Shown here piece by piece: positions 26,732-37,300 of a stretch of 56,153 nucleotides of DNA; position 1 is the stretch's first letter, and each line of letters opens with the position of its first letter. The notes beneath the pieces were generated by a model, which saw only the letters and a program-made list of their open reading frames with translations, was not told the DNA's origin and made no database searches. Where the stretch lies: NCBI RefSeq assembly GCF_945952365.1, contig NZ_CAMFHX010000016.1, forward strand, positions 1-56,153, in the 5' to 3' direction. The position numbers and the translations under genes were made by a program. The DNA is from an uncultured Cetobacterium sp. (GTDB taxonomy: Bacteria; Fusobacteriota; Fusobacteriia; Fusobacteriales; Fusobacteriaceae).

Positions 26732-28891
26732 TTATAGTGCAGTTTCTTTCCATGCTTCATTTGAAGTTGGTGGATTATCCCATGCAGAAACATACCAACC
26801 GTTAACATAGTATTTTCCTTCGTAGTAAACTTTTGTATTTCCATTTGGATAAGAAATTGACTGATGCCAAACAGGAACTCCGTTATGAACTCCACAATCT
26901 TGTGAAGGAATAAGGTTATTTACGTTAGGATTGATGTTGTTATAAACTTGGAAAGCTTTTGAGAATGCTAATTCTTCTTGTGCTAGTCCAGTTGAATCAG
27001 GCCCATTTACTTCAGAACCATTGTTTGCTTTATCTCTGTTAGCAGACCAGAAAGTAATCATACCAACATTTTTTGTTTTACAGAACTCTACAACAGGAGC
27101 AACGTCAGCTAAGTAGAATGTATTGAAAGCACCAGTATCGTTTATTCCAATCTCAGGACAGATACCAACCATAGCCCAAAGCTCGTCGTCAGTTTTTATA
27201 ATTCCGTTGTTGTTGTAAAGAGTTTTTAATTGAGAGTGTAAATTTGTCATAGCAGATATAGATTGCTCAGCCATATTTCCAGCGTAAGCGGCTCCGTAAC
27301 ACATAGCCATAACGTTAACTCCTTCAATTTCTACTCCTGCCTTTATAGCATCATCTAAAAGAAGTAACTCGTTTTGGTTTAATCCGTAAGGCATAACAGG
27401 AAGTGTAAACCAGATACCAACGTATCTTCCTTCAGCATTTAATTCATTTTGTAAAAGTTTTATAGCTTGGTGATTTCTTTTGTTTGCATCGCAAGTTGCA
27501 TTTCCAACAGTGCTATTATGCTCCATATCGAAATCGACTCTTTTTAAGTCCCAAGCATCGATAATAGATTTATATTTATTTTTTAAATCTTGGATATCAG
27601 TAATAGTTTCGTTTAGGTATGGTCCGTTAAGTCCACCAAATGATATACAAACATCTCCACCCATAGATCTTAATCTTTCGATATCTTGCATTAATCCAGC
27701 GTTAGTTCCCTTGTTCCCAGGTAAAGATAAATTTCCTGCCCAAGCTGGATTATTGTTAGTATCAGCAGTTATAAATCCTAAATTATAGAATTGAACTCCT
27801 GTTACTTTTGACTTGTCAGCTAAAGCAAACTTGAAGTTGATATCATCTCTAGCAGCATCAACAAATGGTGCAAAGATTGCTCTTGGCCATTTTGTTACTG
27901 GTGTAGGATTAGGGTTTGGGTTTGGATCAGGATTTGGTTCTGGATCCGGTGTAGGGTTAGGATCTACAATATCTCCTTTGATGTTGATAATATTAGAGTT
28001 TAATAAAATCGCACCAGTTCTTGATCCTAAGTTATATGTACAGTTACAGTTAAAGAAATAATTTCCTTCAGCAACATCAGCAAACTCAATGTGATCAAAT
28101 GGATTGTTTTTAACAACTGTTTCAATAGTAACATTGTTTGTATTTTTTAAAGTATAAGTAACTTCAGTTATAGCAGAATCTAAATCAATAATTTTAGTTA
28201 ATAATCCTTTAGGAGTATTTCCAAAGTTTGTTAAAGCAGCGCAACATATAGTTGGTACTTCTTTATCTACTAATTGAACAGTTACTGTATTTGATTTAAT
28301 AGACTTGCTTAAAACAGTTTCATTAGCAGCGTCATAGTAGTATGTTGCTACAAAATGGAAACTTCCAGCTTCTCTAAATTTGAAATCTACATTAAATAGA
28401 GAATCAGATGTAGATGCTTGAGATATCTGAGTATTTCCAGTTGAAGTTTCTTTATATAATCTGTATTCAATATTGTTTAATCTTATTTCAGGATCAACAA
28501 TATCTTTTAGAGTTCCGATTAAAGTAACTCCAGTATCTGTTAATAAAGCTGTTTTAATTTCAGGTACAATGATTTCAGGAACTTCAGGATCAGGAGTTTC
28601 TGTTTCATTACCTTCAATGATATGCTCTAAGTCGAAAATCATTTTTTCAACATCATAAGCTAAAGCTTTTATTTCATAAAACTCATTGATGCTATTAGTG
28701 CTGTTTAGGTTATTAGCTAATCCAACTAAAGCTTCCAATTTATTTTTTGTTATATTATATTCTGGATTTGAAGATACAATATCCATAATTACGTTCATAC
28801 TTGTTTGAAGAGTTTTAAATTTATCAAACAGAGATGAAATTTTAGTTTTTAAGTCACTAACTTGAAAATCTAGTTCGTTATTAGAGTTCAA
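26732..28891 (-). CDS. GH18 chitinase 2 with C-terminal CBM5/12 and helical N terminus
   Basis: A 719-residue modular enzyme. Residues 1-95 are helical and contain FYEIKALAYDVEKMIFDLE, very like chitinase 1; no signal peptide is seen. Two Ig-like domains (~110-210 and ~215-305) are followed by a long Asp-Pro/Asn-Pro linker, then a GH18 barrel (~335-640). Its catalytic run is VDFDMEH with D453, D455 and E457, and it has FGGLNGPYL and a closing MITFWSANRD. The C terminus (~665-719) is a CBM5/12 chitin-binding domain (YYEGKYYVNGWYVSAW, PPTSNEAW). The start codon is TTG 28891, with AGGAGG nine bases upstream. It is the first gene of the leftward operon; chitinase 1 follows after 21 bases. Confidence 0.88.
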   Translation of the reverse strand: MNSNNELDFQVSDLKTKISSLFDKFKTLQTSMNVIMDIVSSNPEYNITKNKLEALVGLANNLNSTNSINEFYEIKALAYDVEKMIFDLEHIIEGNETETPDPEVPEIIVPEIKTALLTDTGVTLIGTLKDIVDPEIRLNNIEYRLYKETSTGNTQISQASTSDSLFNVDFKFREAGSFHFVATYYYDAANETVLSKSIKSNTVTVQLVDKEVPTICCAALTNFGNTPKGLLTKIIDLDSAITEVTYTLKNTNNVTIETVVKNNPFDHIEFADVAEGNYFFNCNCTYNLGSRTGAILLNSNIINIKGDIVDPNPTPDPEPNPDPNPNPNPTPVTKWPRAIFAPFVDAARDDINFKFALADKSKVTGVQFYNLGFITADTNNNPAWAGNLSLPGNKGTNAGLMQDIERLRSMGGDVCISFGGLNGPYLNETITDIQDLKNKYKSIIDAWDLKRVDFDMEHNSTVGNATCDANKRNHQAIKLLQNELNAEGRYVGIWFTLPVMPYGLNQNELLLLDDAIKAGVEIEGVNVMAMCYGAAYAGNMAEQSISAMTNLHSQLKTLYNNNGIIKTDDELWAMVGICPEIGINDTGAFNTFYLADVAPVVEFCKTKNVGMITFWSANRDKANNGSEVNGPDSTGLAQEELAFSKAFQVYNNINPNVNNLIPSQDCGVHNGVPVWHQSISYPNGNTKVYYEGKYYVNGWYVSAWDNPPTSNEAWKETAL

Positions 28892-29366
28892 AATAAAAAA
28901 CCTCCTATTTTTTTAATCTTACGAATAGTTTTAGTTCACGATTTTTATAATTTATAATTTTTTTAAAATTTATTTTTTTAATTTTTGTAAAAAAGAAAAA
29001 ATATTTCAGAAACATTTAAGTTTAAATGATAAGTTAATCTATAGTAGCATAAGAATTATGAAATTTCAAATCAAAATATTTTTTATAAGGATTAAATAAT
29101 GCATAAACCCTTGTATAGTATAGTCTTGTTAATAAAAATCTTCGTAATAAAAAAATTTTTTTAAAAAATATAGTTGATTATTTTCGATAAAAACTGTATT
29201 ATATTTTCATAAAAGTTTAGATAAAAAAATCGAAACTGAAGAAAAAATATGAAAATATAATTCAAAAATTATTTTAAAAATTAAAAAAAGAATTTAAAAC
29301 TATTATGTTAAATGATGATAAGTTAAATATTGTAGTTGGGATATTTTTATAATGGAAGGAGATAGA
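28892..29366. promoter_or_regulatory. Divergent regulatory region of the chitinase/M60 island
   Basis: 475 bases without a gene separate the leftward and rightward operons. Rightward promoter: TTGATT (29174-29179), 17-base spacer, TATTAT (29197-29202), giving a ~150-base leader. A perfect 7-bp palindrome CATTTAA-GT-TTAAATG lies at 29013-29028. A related direct repeat occurs twice: TTAAATGATAAGTTAAT-like at 29022-29048 and TTAAATGATGATAAGTTAAA-like at 29308-29334, both followed by TAGTAG or TGTAG. These may be regulator sites. A leftward promoter could not be placed with confidence. Confidence 0.5.
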
Positions 29367-29789
29367 ATGTTCTTTAATAGAAAAAATAAAGAGCTAAAGA
29401 AAGAGATTGCTAATCTAATTGCTATAAATAAGGAATATGAAGAAAAATGTGAGTATTACCAAGAGAAATACTTACAAATTAAAACAGAATATGTTGAAGC
29501 TCTGAAAAGAAATGAAAACTTTAATAATGCATTTAGAGAAAGCTTTTCAGAATTATCTTCAAAATTAATATCAGTTGAGATTACACTTTCTAAGTTAGAA
29601 GAAAGCAGTACAGATTTTACGAAGACAGCGAATCTTTTAAAAAGGTTCCAAGAGTTTGAAAACGATTTAATAAAGTTATCAAAAGAGATTTCTAGATTAT
29701 CTACGTTTTTAGAAAAGCATACAAATTTTAATAAAGAAACATCAACTTATCAAGCAAATCTTGAACAGTCATATAAAATGTTTAAATAA
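29367..29789 (+). CDS. Small coiled-coil protein of unknown function
   Basis: A 140-residue, charged, almost wholly helical protein. Heptad-like patterns run through residues ~5-55 and ~60-135. There is no Cys, no membrane segment and no signal peptide. It is the first gene of the rightward operon, 30 bases before chitinase 3. The part FQEFENDLIKLSKEISRL resembles in pattern the end of the helical N-terminal segments of the chitinases (FYEIKALAYDVEKMIFDL), so it may pair with them as an adaptor or chaperone. That is inference; I do not recognise a family. ATG 29367 follows GGAAGGAGA; ATG 29352 abuts it. Confidence 0.7.
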   Translation: MFFNRKNKELKKEIANLIAINKEYEEKCEYYQEKYLQIKTEYVEALKRNENFNNAFRESFSELSSKLISVEITLSKLEESSTDFTKTANLLKRFQEFENDLIKLSKEISRLSTFLEKHTNFNKETSTYQANLEQSYKMFK

Positions 29790-29819
29790 AAAATTTACTG
29801 ATGGAGGATAAAGTTACAA

Positions 29820-32525
29820 ATGAAAAGAATGAATAATGATTTATTTCCTATTGTAGATAGAGAACAAGAATTTCAAAAAATATATAATAACACAATAGAG
29901 AAGGTTAATTACATAAATGCAAAATACTCAGAGACTCACAACGGAGTAGAGTGTGAAGAGTTAGATTCACTAATTGAACAAATGAATAACTTTGTTTTAA
30001 ACTTAACTAGAGTTACAAAGTTAGAGGAGTACTTATCTTTCAAGCTATTAGTTCAAAAGATTTTAAGACTATTAGGAGAGTGTGATCACGATGGTGTTAT
30101 TCCTCCAATAGAGCCTGAATTAGAGCCAGTTGTAATAAAAGCTATTTTACAAAACTTAAATAAAAAGTTAGTAGGAGAGTTATTAACTGCTGAAAACGAC
30201 TACTTAATAACTTCTGTAGAGTATGAATTATACAAAAATAATACAAGAGTAGAAAAAGTAACTACAAACTCTGCATCAGTTACAGCAAACTTTACATCAA
30301 CTGAGCCAGGAAGCTACCACTTCTTAGCTAAGTACTACTGGGCAGATAAGTTCAAGCAAATCATGTCAAACACAGTAGTAATCGAAGAAGAGGTTGTTGT
30401 TCCACCACCAGTAGATGGAGAGTTCCCAGCAACTTTACCATACTCAAACTTATGGGCACATACTGTAAACAGTAACGGAAACTATGAAATAACATTAAAC
30501 AATACTTGGGGAATTATCGATAGCAGATTAGCTGTTTATTTAGATGGTCAACTTTCAGAGGTATTAGATACAACTTATGCTGCAGGAAACAAAGGATCAG
30601 CTAAAAATGTTGTATCAACTTCTAAGTTCCCATCAAATAAGGATTTAAAGTTTGTTTATAAAGTTACTTATGTAAGAGATGAAAAGACAAATGATAAAGT
30701 TGTAGTTTACTATAAGAGTACAACTGGAAATATTGAAATTGCAACTCCAGATGGAGGAGTAAAATACTGTAACTACCCAGAGTGGAACCCAGAAATTGAA
30801 TATGGATCAGCAACTGGTAAAATTGTATTCTACCAAGGATTCCATTTCAAACACAGTGGATGGGCTTCAAAAGGAGATTCTCCTAAAACAAACGGTGACT
30901 GGTCACCTTGGACAATGTTATCTACTTCAGAAGAAGCAGCTATTAACTGTCCAGGAAACCACATGATGGATTCAGCAGGAACAGCACCTAATGCACATTT
31001 AGAGCCAATGGATATAACTAAAGTAGAAGGTTTAGGAACTCCTATGGAAAAAATGCACATAACTTATACTCCAGAGTGGGGGAAATGGGGAGGAAGAAAA
31101 TATACTCCAAAAATTTCTCCATGGAACAAAATCTCTCATATGCAATATGCATTCGTAGATGTAATTCCTGATTACACTGGAAATTTCTTCACAGATAAAG
31201 ATGATATATCTCATTTAAAGAGATCAGCAGCAGATGCTCCAATTGGAACAAGCTTAAAGGTATCTCCAAATATATTTGATCCAGGTGCAGCGTTCTCAGC
31301 TTATGGTGGAACAAATGCATTTATGACTGAGTATAACGAAATGTCTAGAAAATATCCATATGTTAAGCCAATCGCTTCATTAGGAGGATGGTCAAGATCA
31401 GCATTCTTTAGAGATGCAGCTCAACCAAACAATATAGCACACTTCGTACAAAGATGTATTGACTTTATTAGAGAGTTCAATATGGTTGGAATAGATATCG
31501 ACTGGGAATTCCCTTGTAACAGAAGAGATGGAGATTTAGTAGATAGTCCAAACGATTTAGGATCTCCAAGAGCAGCAGATGATGAAGAGTTCTTATTCAC
31601 AAACTTAATGCAAGCGTTAAGAGTTGCATTAGATAAAGCTGGAGAAGAGGATGGAAAATACTACTTCTTATCATGTGCTATCGTATCAGGAAAGAATCAT
31701 ATATTAAAGAGTGGAATCGGAGTATGGCATCCAACTTGTGACTTCATTAGTTACATGACTTATGATGTACATGGAGCGTTTGATTCAATAACAAACCACC
31801 AATCATACTTATTCCAAAATCCATCTGAGCCATCAGTAGAAACAAATCCAAATGGAAATGCTATGGCAATAAGCGATTTAATAAAGTTTGTAACAACAAC
31901 TTATGGAGTACCTGTTAATAAGATAACAATAGGAACACCATTCTATTCAAGAGGTTGGTCAGGAATCTTCAAGCCAACATCAGGATGGCCAACAAGCATG
32001 CCAGGATTATTTGTTGAAACAAATATTGATGCTGCAAGCAATGGAACTAAAGGATGTTCAGCTCCAGGAACAATGGATGGAGGAAGAGGAGCAGGAGTTT
32101 TACCTCTACACCACTTAAATAAATTAATAAAAGGTGAAAATGTATCTGTAAGAACACTAGATATGAATGGACCGGCTAATCCTCATGCAGGAACAACTCT
32201 AATCGGAGCAGACTTCAACTACTACTATGATGAAGCAGCACAAGTTCCTTACTTATACAATGAGAAAGCAGGAATCTTCTATACATTTGAAGATGAGAGA
32301 TCAGCAGAAACTAAGTGTCAATGGATAATTGATAACAACTTAGCGGGAGTAATCTCGTGGGATATCGCAATGGATGACTACGGAATCGATATGCACGGTT
32401 CGTCAGCTACATCAGCTTACCCATCATTATATCAAGCAGATCACTTATTAACATCAGTAATATTTGATAAATTTAAAGCAAACTCTTTAAGATTAAACTA
32501 CTTAAACAGACTTGCTAGAAGATAA
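29820..32525 (+). CDS. GH18 chitinase 3 (ChiA-type barrel) with CBM5/12 and helical N terminus
   Basis: A 901-residue modular enzyme. Residues 1-95 are helical (YLSFKLLVQKILRLLGE at the end) and lack a signal peptide. An Ig-like domain (~105-195) is followed by a second beta domain (~205-305) and a CBM5/12 (~317-370: YPEWNPEIEYGSATGKIVFYQG, split over the motif), then a large GH18 barrel (~405-885). The catalytic motif is intact, GIDIDWE with D559, D561 and E563. SLGGWSRS, MTYDVHG and the closing GVISWDIAMDDYG are typical of ChiA-like processive chitinases with an insertion domain. ATG 29820 is preferred over ATG 29829; GGAGG lies at 29803-29807. It is in one operon with the coiled-coil gene and probably with the downstream M60 genes. 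Confidence 0.9.
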   Translation: MKRMNNDLFPIVDREQEFQKIYNNTIEKVNYINAKYSETHNGVECEELDSLIEQMNNFVLNLTRVTKLEEYLSFKLLVQKILRLLGECDHDGVIPPIEPELEPVVIKAILQNLNKKLVGELLTAENDYLITSVEYELYKNNTRVEKVTTNSASVTANFTSTEPGSYHFLAKYYWADKFKQIMSNTVVIEEEVVVPPPVDGEFPATLPYSNLWAHTVNSNGNYEITLNNTWGIIDSRLAVYLDGQLSEVLDTTYAAGNKGSAKNVVSTSKFPSNKDLKFVYKVTYVRDEKTNDKVVVYYKSTTGNIEIATPDGGVKYCNYPEWNPEIEYGSATGKIVFYQGFHFKHSGWASKGDSPKTNGDWSPWTMLSTSEEAAINCPGNHMMDSAGTAPNAHLEPMDITKVEGLGTPMEKMHITYTPEWGKWGGRKYTPKISPWNKISHMQYAFVDVIPDYTGNFFTDKDDISHLKRSAADAPIGTSLKVSPNIFDPGAAFSAYGGTNAFMTEYNEMSRKYPYVKPIASLGGWSRSAFFRDAAQPNNIAHFVQRCIDFIREFNMVGIDIDWEFPCNRRDGDLVDSPNDLGSPRAADDEEFLFTNLMQALRVALDKAGEEDGKYYFLSCAIVSGKNHILKSGIGVWHPTCDFISYMTYDVHGAFDSITNHQSYLFQNPSEPSVETNPNGNAMAISDLIKFVTTTYGVPVNKITIGTPFYSRGWSGIFKPTSGWPTSMPGLFVETNIDAASNGTKGCSAPGTMDGGRGAGVLPLHHLNKLIKGENVSVRTLDMNGPANPHAGTTLIGADFNYYYDEAAQVPYLYNEKAGIFYTFEDERSAETKCQWIIDNNLAGVISWDIAMDDYGIDMHGSSATSAYPSLYQADHLLTSVIFDKFKANSLRLNYLNRLARR

Positions 32526-32539
32526 TATATAAAACTAAG

Positions 32540-32561
32540 AAAGGGGAGGTAACTCCCCTTT
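32540..32561 (+). terminator. Hairpin between chitinase 3 and the first M60-like gene
   Basis: The 9-bp perfect stem AAAGGGGAG / CTCCCCTTT with a 4-base loop. Only a short, interrupted T tract follows, so it may act as a weak terminator or a 3' end stabiliser. Confidence 0.55.
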
Positions 32562-32595
32562 CAGTCTAGTTAAATTTAGGAGAGGAGATAAAATA

Positions 32596-34362
32596 ATGAT
32601 TAAAAACAACAGAGAGATTACTCTTATAGATAACAGTCTAATTACAGCATCTTCAAATATCTCAACATATTCAACTAATATTCCAGCTTTAATTTTAGAT
32701 GATAGTGAAGATACTTTATTTCACTCTAATCAATTCCAAACAGGTGGATATGGAGATGTTTATTTTAAGTTTGAAACATCTAGATCAATAAACAAAATTG
32801 AATTTTTGACAAGACATCCATCTCAAGGAAATGGTCGTATAGAACAATACGAAGTTTTATATAAAAATAGAAGTTTTGACGCAGAATGGATTTCGGTTTT
32901 TAAATCTGAAGTTGAAACAATTAACGGTTGGAGAGAAGCAAATTTTGAAGATATATTAGCTTCTGAGATATGTATAAGAGTCCATAGAAGTTATGGAAAT
33001 TGGATAGTTATGAACGATATAAAAATATATTCATCAACTGAAGCTGAATCAGATTTACTTCAAGTTTTCTATGACTTAGAGTGTACAGGAATTAAAACAG
33101 ATATAAACTTATTCGAAATAGCTTCTTTAAAGGAGAAATATTTAGGAAATACTCATTTTGAAAATATTTTAAATTTAGGAAAGTTTTTATGGTTAAATAA
33201 AAATAATACTACTAAAAAAAATATAAAACTTCTTAAGTATAATATATCCTCAGAAGAATTTTCAGAAACTTTGAAAATAGAGCCTAGTGGATGTTTGAGA
33301 CACTTAGGTTTAACTTTAACTCTTAAAAATGAGATTGTGATTATTTCAAGTTCGGATTTAAAAATTTATATAAAAGATGATATTGTTGGAGAGACTAAAA
33401 AGATAATAGAGATAAAGTCTGGATTTAATTTAATATATTCTAAAGATATTTATGGAGATATGTTTGTAGATGAATTATTAGAGGATTTAAACTTAGTTGT
33501 TTATAACGCCTTAAGTGCAACATATTTTACTCTAGGTAAAGATAGATATGAGGATTTTCTTCAAAAAAATGAGCTGTCATCAAAAGCGTATATAGAAGGT
33601 AAAAACTTTGTAGCCTATTTAAATTTAAAATGGCTAAAAGAAAATTTTAGTAATTTTGATTTTATTCAAGGGATAGAGAATTTAGATACAATTTTAGATT
33701 ATACATACTTCTTAATAAATAGAAACGAATATTTTTATGAAACACCGACTAAGAGATTTATATATGAAGGAAATCTTGTAGACAGAGTTATAAAACAAGA
33801 TCTTTCTGAAGTGGGAAGTTATACTTCTTTCTCTGGGGTACCTAATCTAATGTTTTGTAAAAATATAGAAAGTTTAGCAAATCCAAATTTCTGTAGAGTT
33901 ATATCTAAAGAGTTAGTATTAAAAAGTTATTTTCCAGAGGATATTTATGAAGCTCTAACTTTAATATTAGCAAAAGAGTTGGAGTTTAGATATTCAAGAG
34001 TTTTAGGAATTCCAGAAGATGAAAAGAAAGCTATTTGGCTGAAATTAAGATTATTTTCAGATACAAATCGTTTTATAACAAGAATCTTCAAAAAAGTTCA
34101 AAAAATTGGATTTAATGAGAATGAAACAGCAATAAATACAATGGTTAAATGGGTTACTGAAATTTTAGAAAGAGATACTTCAAAATATTTTGTAGCAGCA
34201 GGTTATACTTTGACAAATGAAACGCTACAATACTGTGGCTCTTATCCAGAAATTGGATTAAATTTAAATGATATAAGTTTTGTAAATTATAAGACATTTA
34301 TAGAAGATGAGATAAAAATAATTAATGCAAATTATAAAGCAAATCAAATAGGAAAAGCTTAG
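32596..34362 (+). CDS. F5/8C plus inactive M60-like protein A
   Basis: A 588-residue protein with no signal peptide. Residues ~12-150 are an F5/8 type C (discoidin) carbohydrate-binding domain (ALILDDSEDTLFHSNQF, EQYEVLYKN, SEICIRVHRSYGNW). A helical linker spans ~150-190. The rest matches, segment by segment, the C-terminal M60 region of the protein at 46515: AYIEGKNFVAYLNLKWLK, TILDYTYFL and the end WVTEILERDTSKYFVAAGY...YPEIGLNL. At the place of HELGHEL there is RVISKELV (about residues 434-441), so zinc ligands and catalytic Glu are absent. The frame is intact over 1.8 kb, so this is a pseudoenzyme rather than a decayed gene. GGAGAGGAG precedes ATG 32596. It lies 8 bases before the active paralogue. 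Confidence 0.75.
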   Translation: MIKNNREITLIDNSLITASSNISTYSTNIPALILDDSEDTLFHSNQFQTGGYGDVYFKFETSRSINKIEFLTRHPSQGNGRIEQYEVLYKNRSFDAEWISVFKSEVETINGWREANFEDILASEICIRVHRSYGNWIVMNDIKIYSSTEAESDLLQVFYDLECTGIKTDINLFEIASLKEKYLGNTHFENILNLGKFLWLNKNNTTKKNIKLLKYNISSEEFSETLKIEPSGCLRHLGLTLTLKNEIVIISSSDLKIYIKDDIVGETKKIIEIKSGFNLIYSKDIYGDMFVDELLEDLNLVVYNALSATYFTLGKDRYEDFLQKNELSSKAYIEGKNFVAYLNLKWLKENFSNFDFIQGIENLDTILDYTYFLINRNEYFYETPTKRFIYEGNLVDRVIKQDLSEVGSYTSFSGVPNLMFCKNIESLANPNFCRVISKELVLKSYFPEDIYEALTLILAKELEFRYSRVLGIPEDEKKAIWLKLRLFSDTNRFITRIFKKVQKIGFNENETAINTMVKWVTEILERDTSKYFVAAGYTLTNETLQYCGSYPEIGLNLNDISFVNYKTFIEDEIKIINANYKANQIGKA

Positions 34363-34370
34363 GAGGAAAT

Positions 34371-37300
34371 ATGAGCTTAGAATTAACTTTTATTAGAAAT
34401 GGAAATGCTCCAAGTGGAAATACATTTAATTTAAAATTAAGTTCAAATTCGATTATAAAAAATTTGATATTAGAATCACAAAATAATATATTTCCTTCAG
34501 ATTTAAATGTAGATTTTGAGGATTTTATTGGAAATAAAGTGACTTTAAAAGCTAGATTGGTAAGAACGATGGGAAATATTCAGGAGTGGGAGCTTGATGC
34601 AGTTTTAACAAATGATGTAAAGGTTAAAATTCCAGAAACAGAAGCTTCAATAATAAATGTAACCCCTGTTTTAACAGATATAAAACCATACTACGCTCAA
34701 GATGATATAGATACAAGAATTTCTAAAAACGATTTAGAAGTTATTCAAAATACAAATAATGAAGTTATTCTTAATTTAAAAGAGAGTAGAATAATTGATA
34801 GAGTAAAGTTATTAAAAAATATTTCTGATTTAGAGATTTTTTATACTCCTGGTGAAGGACAAGATTGGATTCCTCTAACTAATATAGAGATAGATGATAC
34901 ATTAAAAATTCATCCAATAATGGCTAAGTCAATATGTCTTAGAAGTTCTACTAAAATTGAGATTTCAGAAGATGAGTTTGAAATTTTTATGTTTAACTAT
35001 TTAAGTGTAGAGATTGAAAATTTATTTACAGATAATACCTATACAGCTTTAAAACCAGAAGTAACAATGGAGAGTGTCGAAAAACTTTTAGATAGAACTA
35101 CTGTTACTTCGGAATATTTAGAAAAACTTTTCATTGCCAAAAATATCTTACTGGAGAAAATAATGCCAATAACAATAAGCTACGAATCAGAAAATTTTAA
35201 AGTCTTTGAAAAGTTTGAAATAAAATCAATGGATCCAATTTATAGAGTTATTATAAATTATGAAGATTCTTATGGGAATAGAAAAAGTTTACAAAGTGAT
35301 AATATTTTAGATGGTATTGTTACTTTTGAAAAGTTCTATTCAAAAAATATAGATTTTAATATATATGGGGTTGAAGCTTCTTCAACTATTGAAATATCAG
35401 AAATTGAATTGCACCAAGATGACTACTATTTAGAAAGTGATATAGATAGTAGAGTTGATAAAAATACGATTATAGCGACATCAGGATGTGGAACATATGC
35501 TCACTTAATTGCTCAAAGAGCTGTTGATGGAGATGAAAGTACAAACTTCCATAGTGAATCATATACTTCAATGGGTCATGGAGATGTATACTTTAATTTT
35601 TTAAACCCTGTTGTAATGGATAGAATTCATATTTTAACAAGAGCGAACTCTTTAGGAAGAATTGATAATTATAAAGTTCTTTACAAAGAGAGATCGAACG
35701 AAGAGTGGATTGAGATTGCAGAGTCGATAAATGAAGGTGTGAGTGGTAATTGGAGAAATGTAAAGATAAATCCAATTTTAGTTTCGGATATCTGCATTAG
35801 AGTAACTAAATCAAACGATGATCATGTAATTATATATGAAACTGAATTTTTCAAGCACAATACATTAGAAAAAAAACTTAAGGATTTATTCCAAGATGCA
35901 GAGTGTGAAGTTTTAAGAGAGGGCGTAAGTATTGCTGAACTTGATTTAATAGAAAGGCTATTAGGAGCAACACAAGAGTATATAGAATTATTTAATAAAG
36001 CTAAAAGTTTATATATTGATTCGTTGCTACCAGTAAAGTATTCTGTAAATTTAGCAACTAGAAGTGTTATATCATCGCTTAGATTTAATTCAGTCGGAAG
36101 AGTTTTAAAGTGTTTAGTTAAATGGATAGATGAATATGGTTATGAAAAAACTTCAGAAGAGATATCAAAAGTTGAGGATAAACAGATTTTAGCATTTACT
36201 TTTGAAAAGTTCTACGCTTCTGAATTTGAATTAAATATATTTGGAGAAGTGACACTAGATGATATTTCAAACGTTGAAGTTTTGAGTATTTCACAAGATG
36301 ATTATTATGCCTCTGAGGATATTGATGTAAGATTAGATAAAGGTATAATGACTGCAAAATCTTTATGTGGACAATATTCAAATGAATCTCCTGCTAAAGC
36401 GATTGATGGCGATGAGAATACAAACTACCACAGTGCAGACTATACAAAATATGGAACAGGAGAGTACGGAGACTTCCAATTAGAGCTAGGAGACCTCTTT
36501 GTAATCGATAGAGTTAATCTTAAAACGAGATCATCTTATAATGGAAGAATAAAAGCTTATGAAGTTTTATATAAAACAAAAAGTGAAGAGAATTGGAAGA
36601 AGGTATTCGAACAGTTAACAGAGGAATCTGGAGTGAATAGAGAGGCTAAATTTAAGCCAGTGTTAGCTTCAGAGATATGTATAAGGGTAACAAATGGACA
36701 TAATAATTTTATTTACATAAGTGAGATGGATGTATTTAAATTTAACTTAATAGAGGAGAGAATATCTAACCTATTTTTAGATGAGAATGAAACTATATTA
36801 AGAGAAAATGTCACTTTAGAAGAGATTGAAGATTTAGAAAAAATCCTTATAACAGAGGAGTATATAAAAAGGGTTCAAAAAGCTAAAACTCTTTATATCG
36901 ATGGTTTATTGCCAGAGATATTTGAGATAGATTTACTAAATAAAACTATTTTTGATAAAGTTGAATTTTTATGTGAAGAAAGAATTCTAAAAGCTGAAAT
37001 TGAATATGAAGATGTTTTAGGAAATACTCTTGTTGCTCGTGCTGAAATAAAAAGGGATGATGCAAGAGTGAGTCTAGAGATTCCTAAAATTATGACATCA
37101 AAAGCTCAGATTTTAATTTATGGAGCTGAAAGAATCTACTCAGTTGAAACAAATATGTATAGCACTAAAGAGTTTGCAATAAATGAAGATATTAATACAA
37201 AGTTTGACTTAGCAAATGCAATTTTAACTCCAACAACAGAGAATACATCTTATCCATTAATAAACTTATACGATGGAAATTTAGAAAATCAATTCCATAG

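Noticed and set aside
25680-27970. Repeats in DNA encoding Asp-Pro/Glu-Pro linkers of the chitinases as functional DNA repeats
   Set aside because: They are explained by low-complexity interdomain linkers in the proteins.
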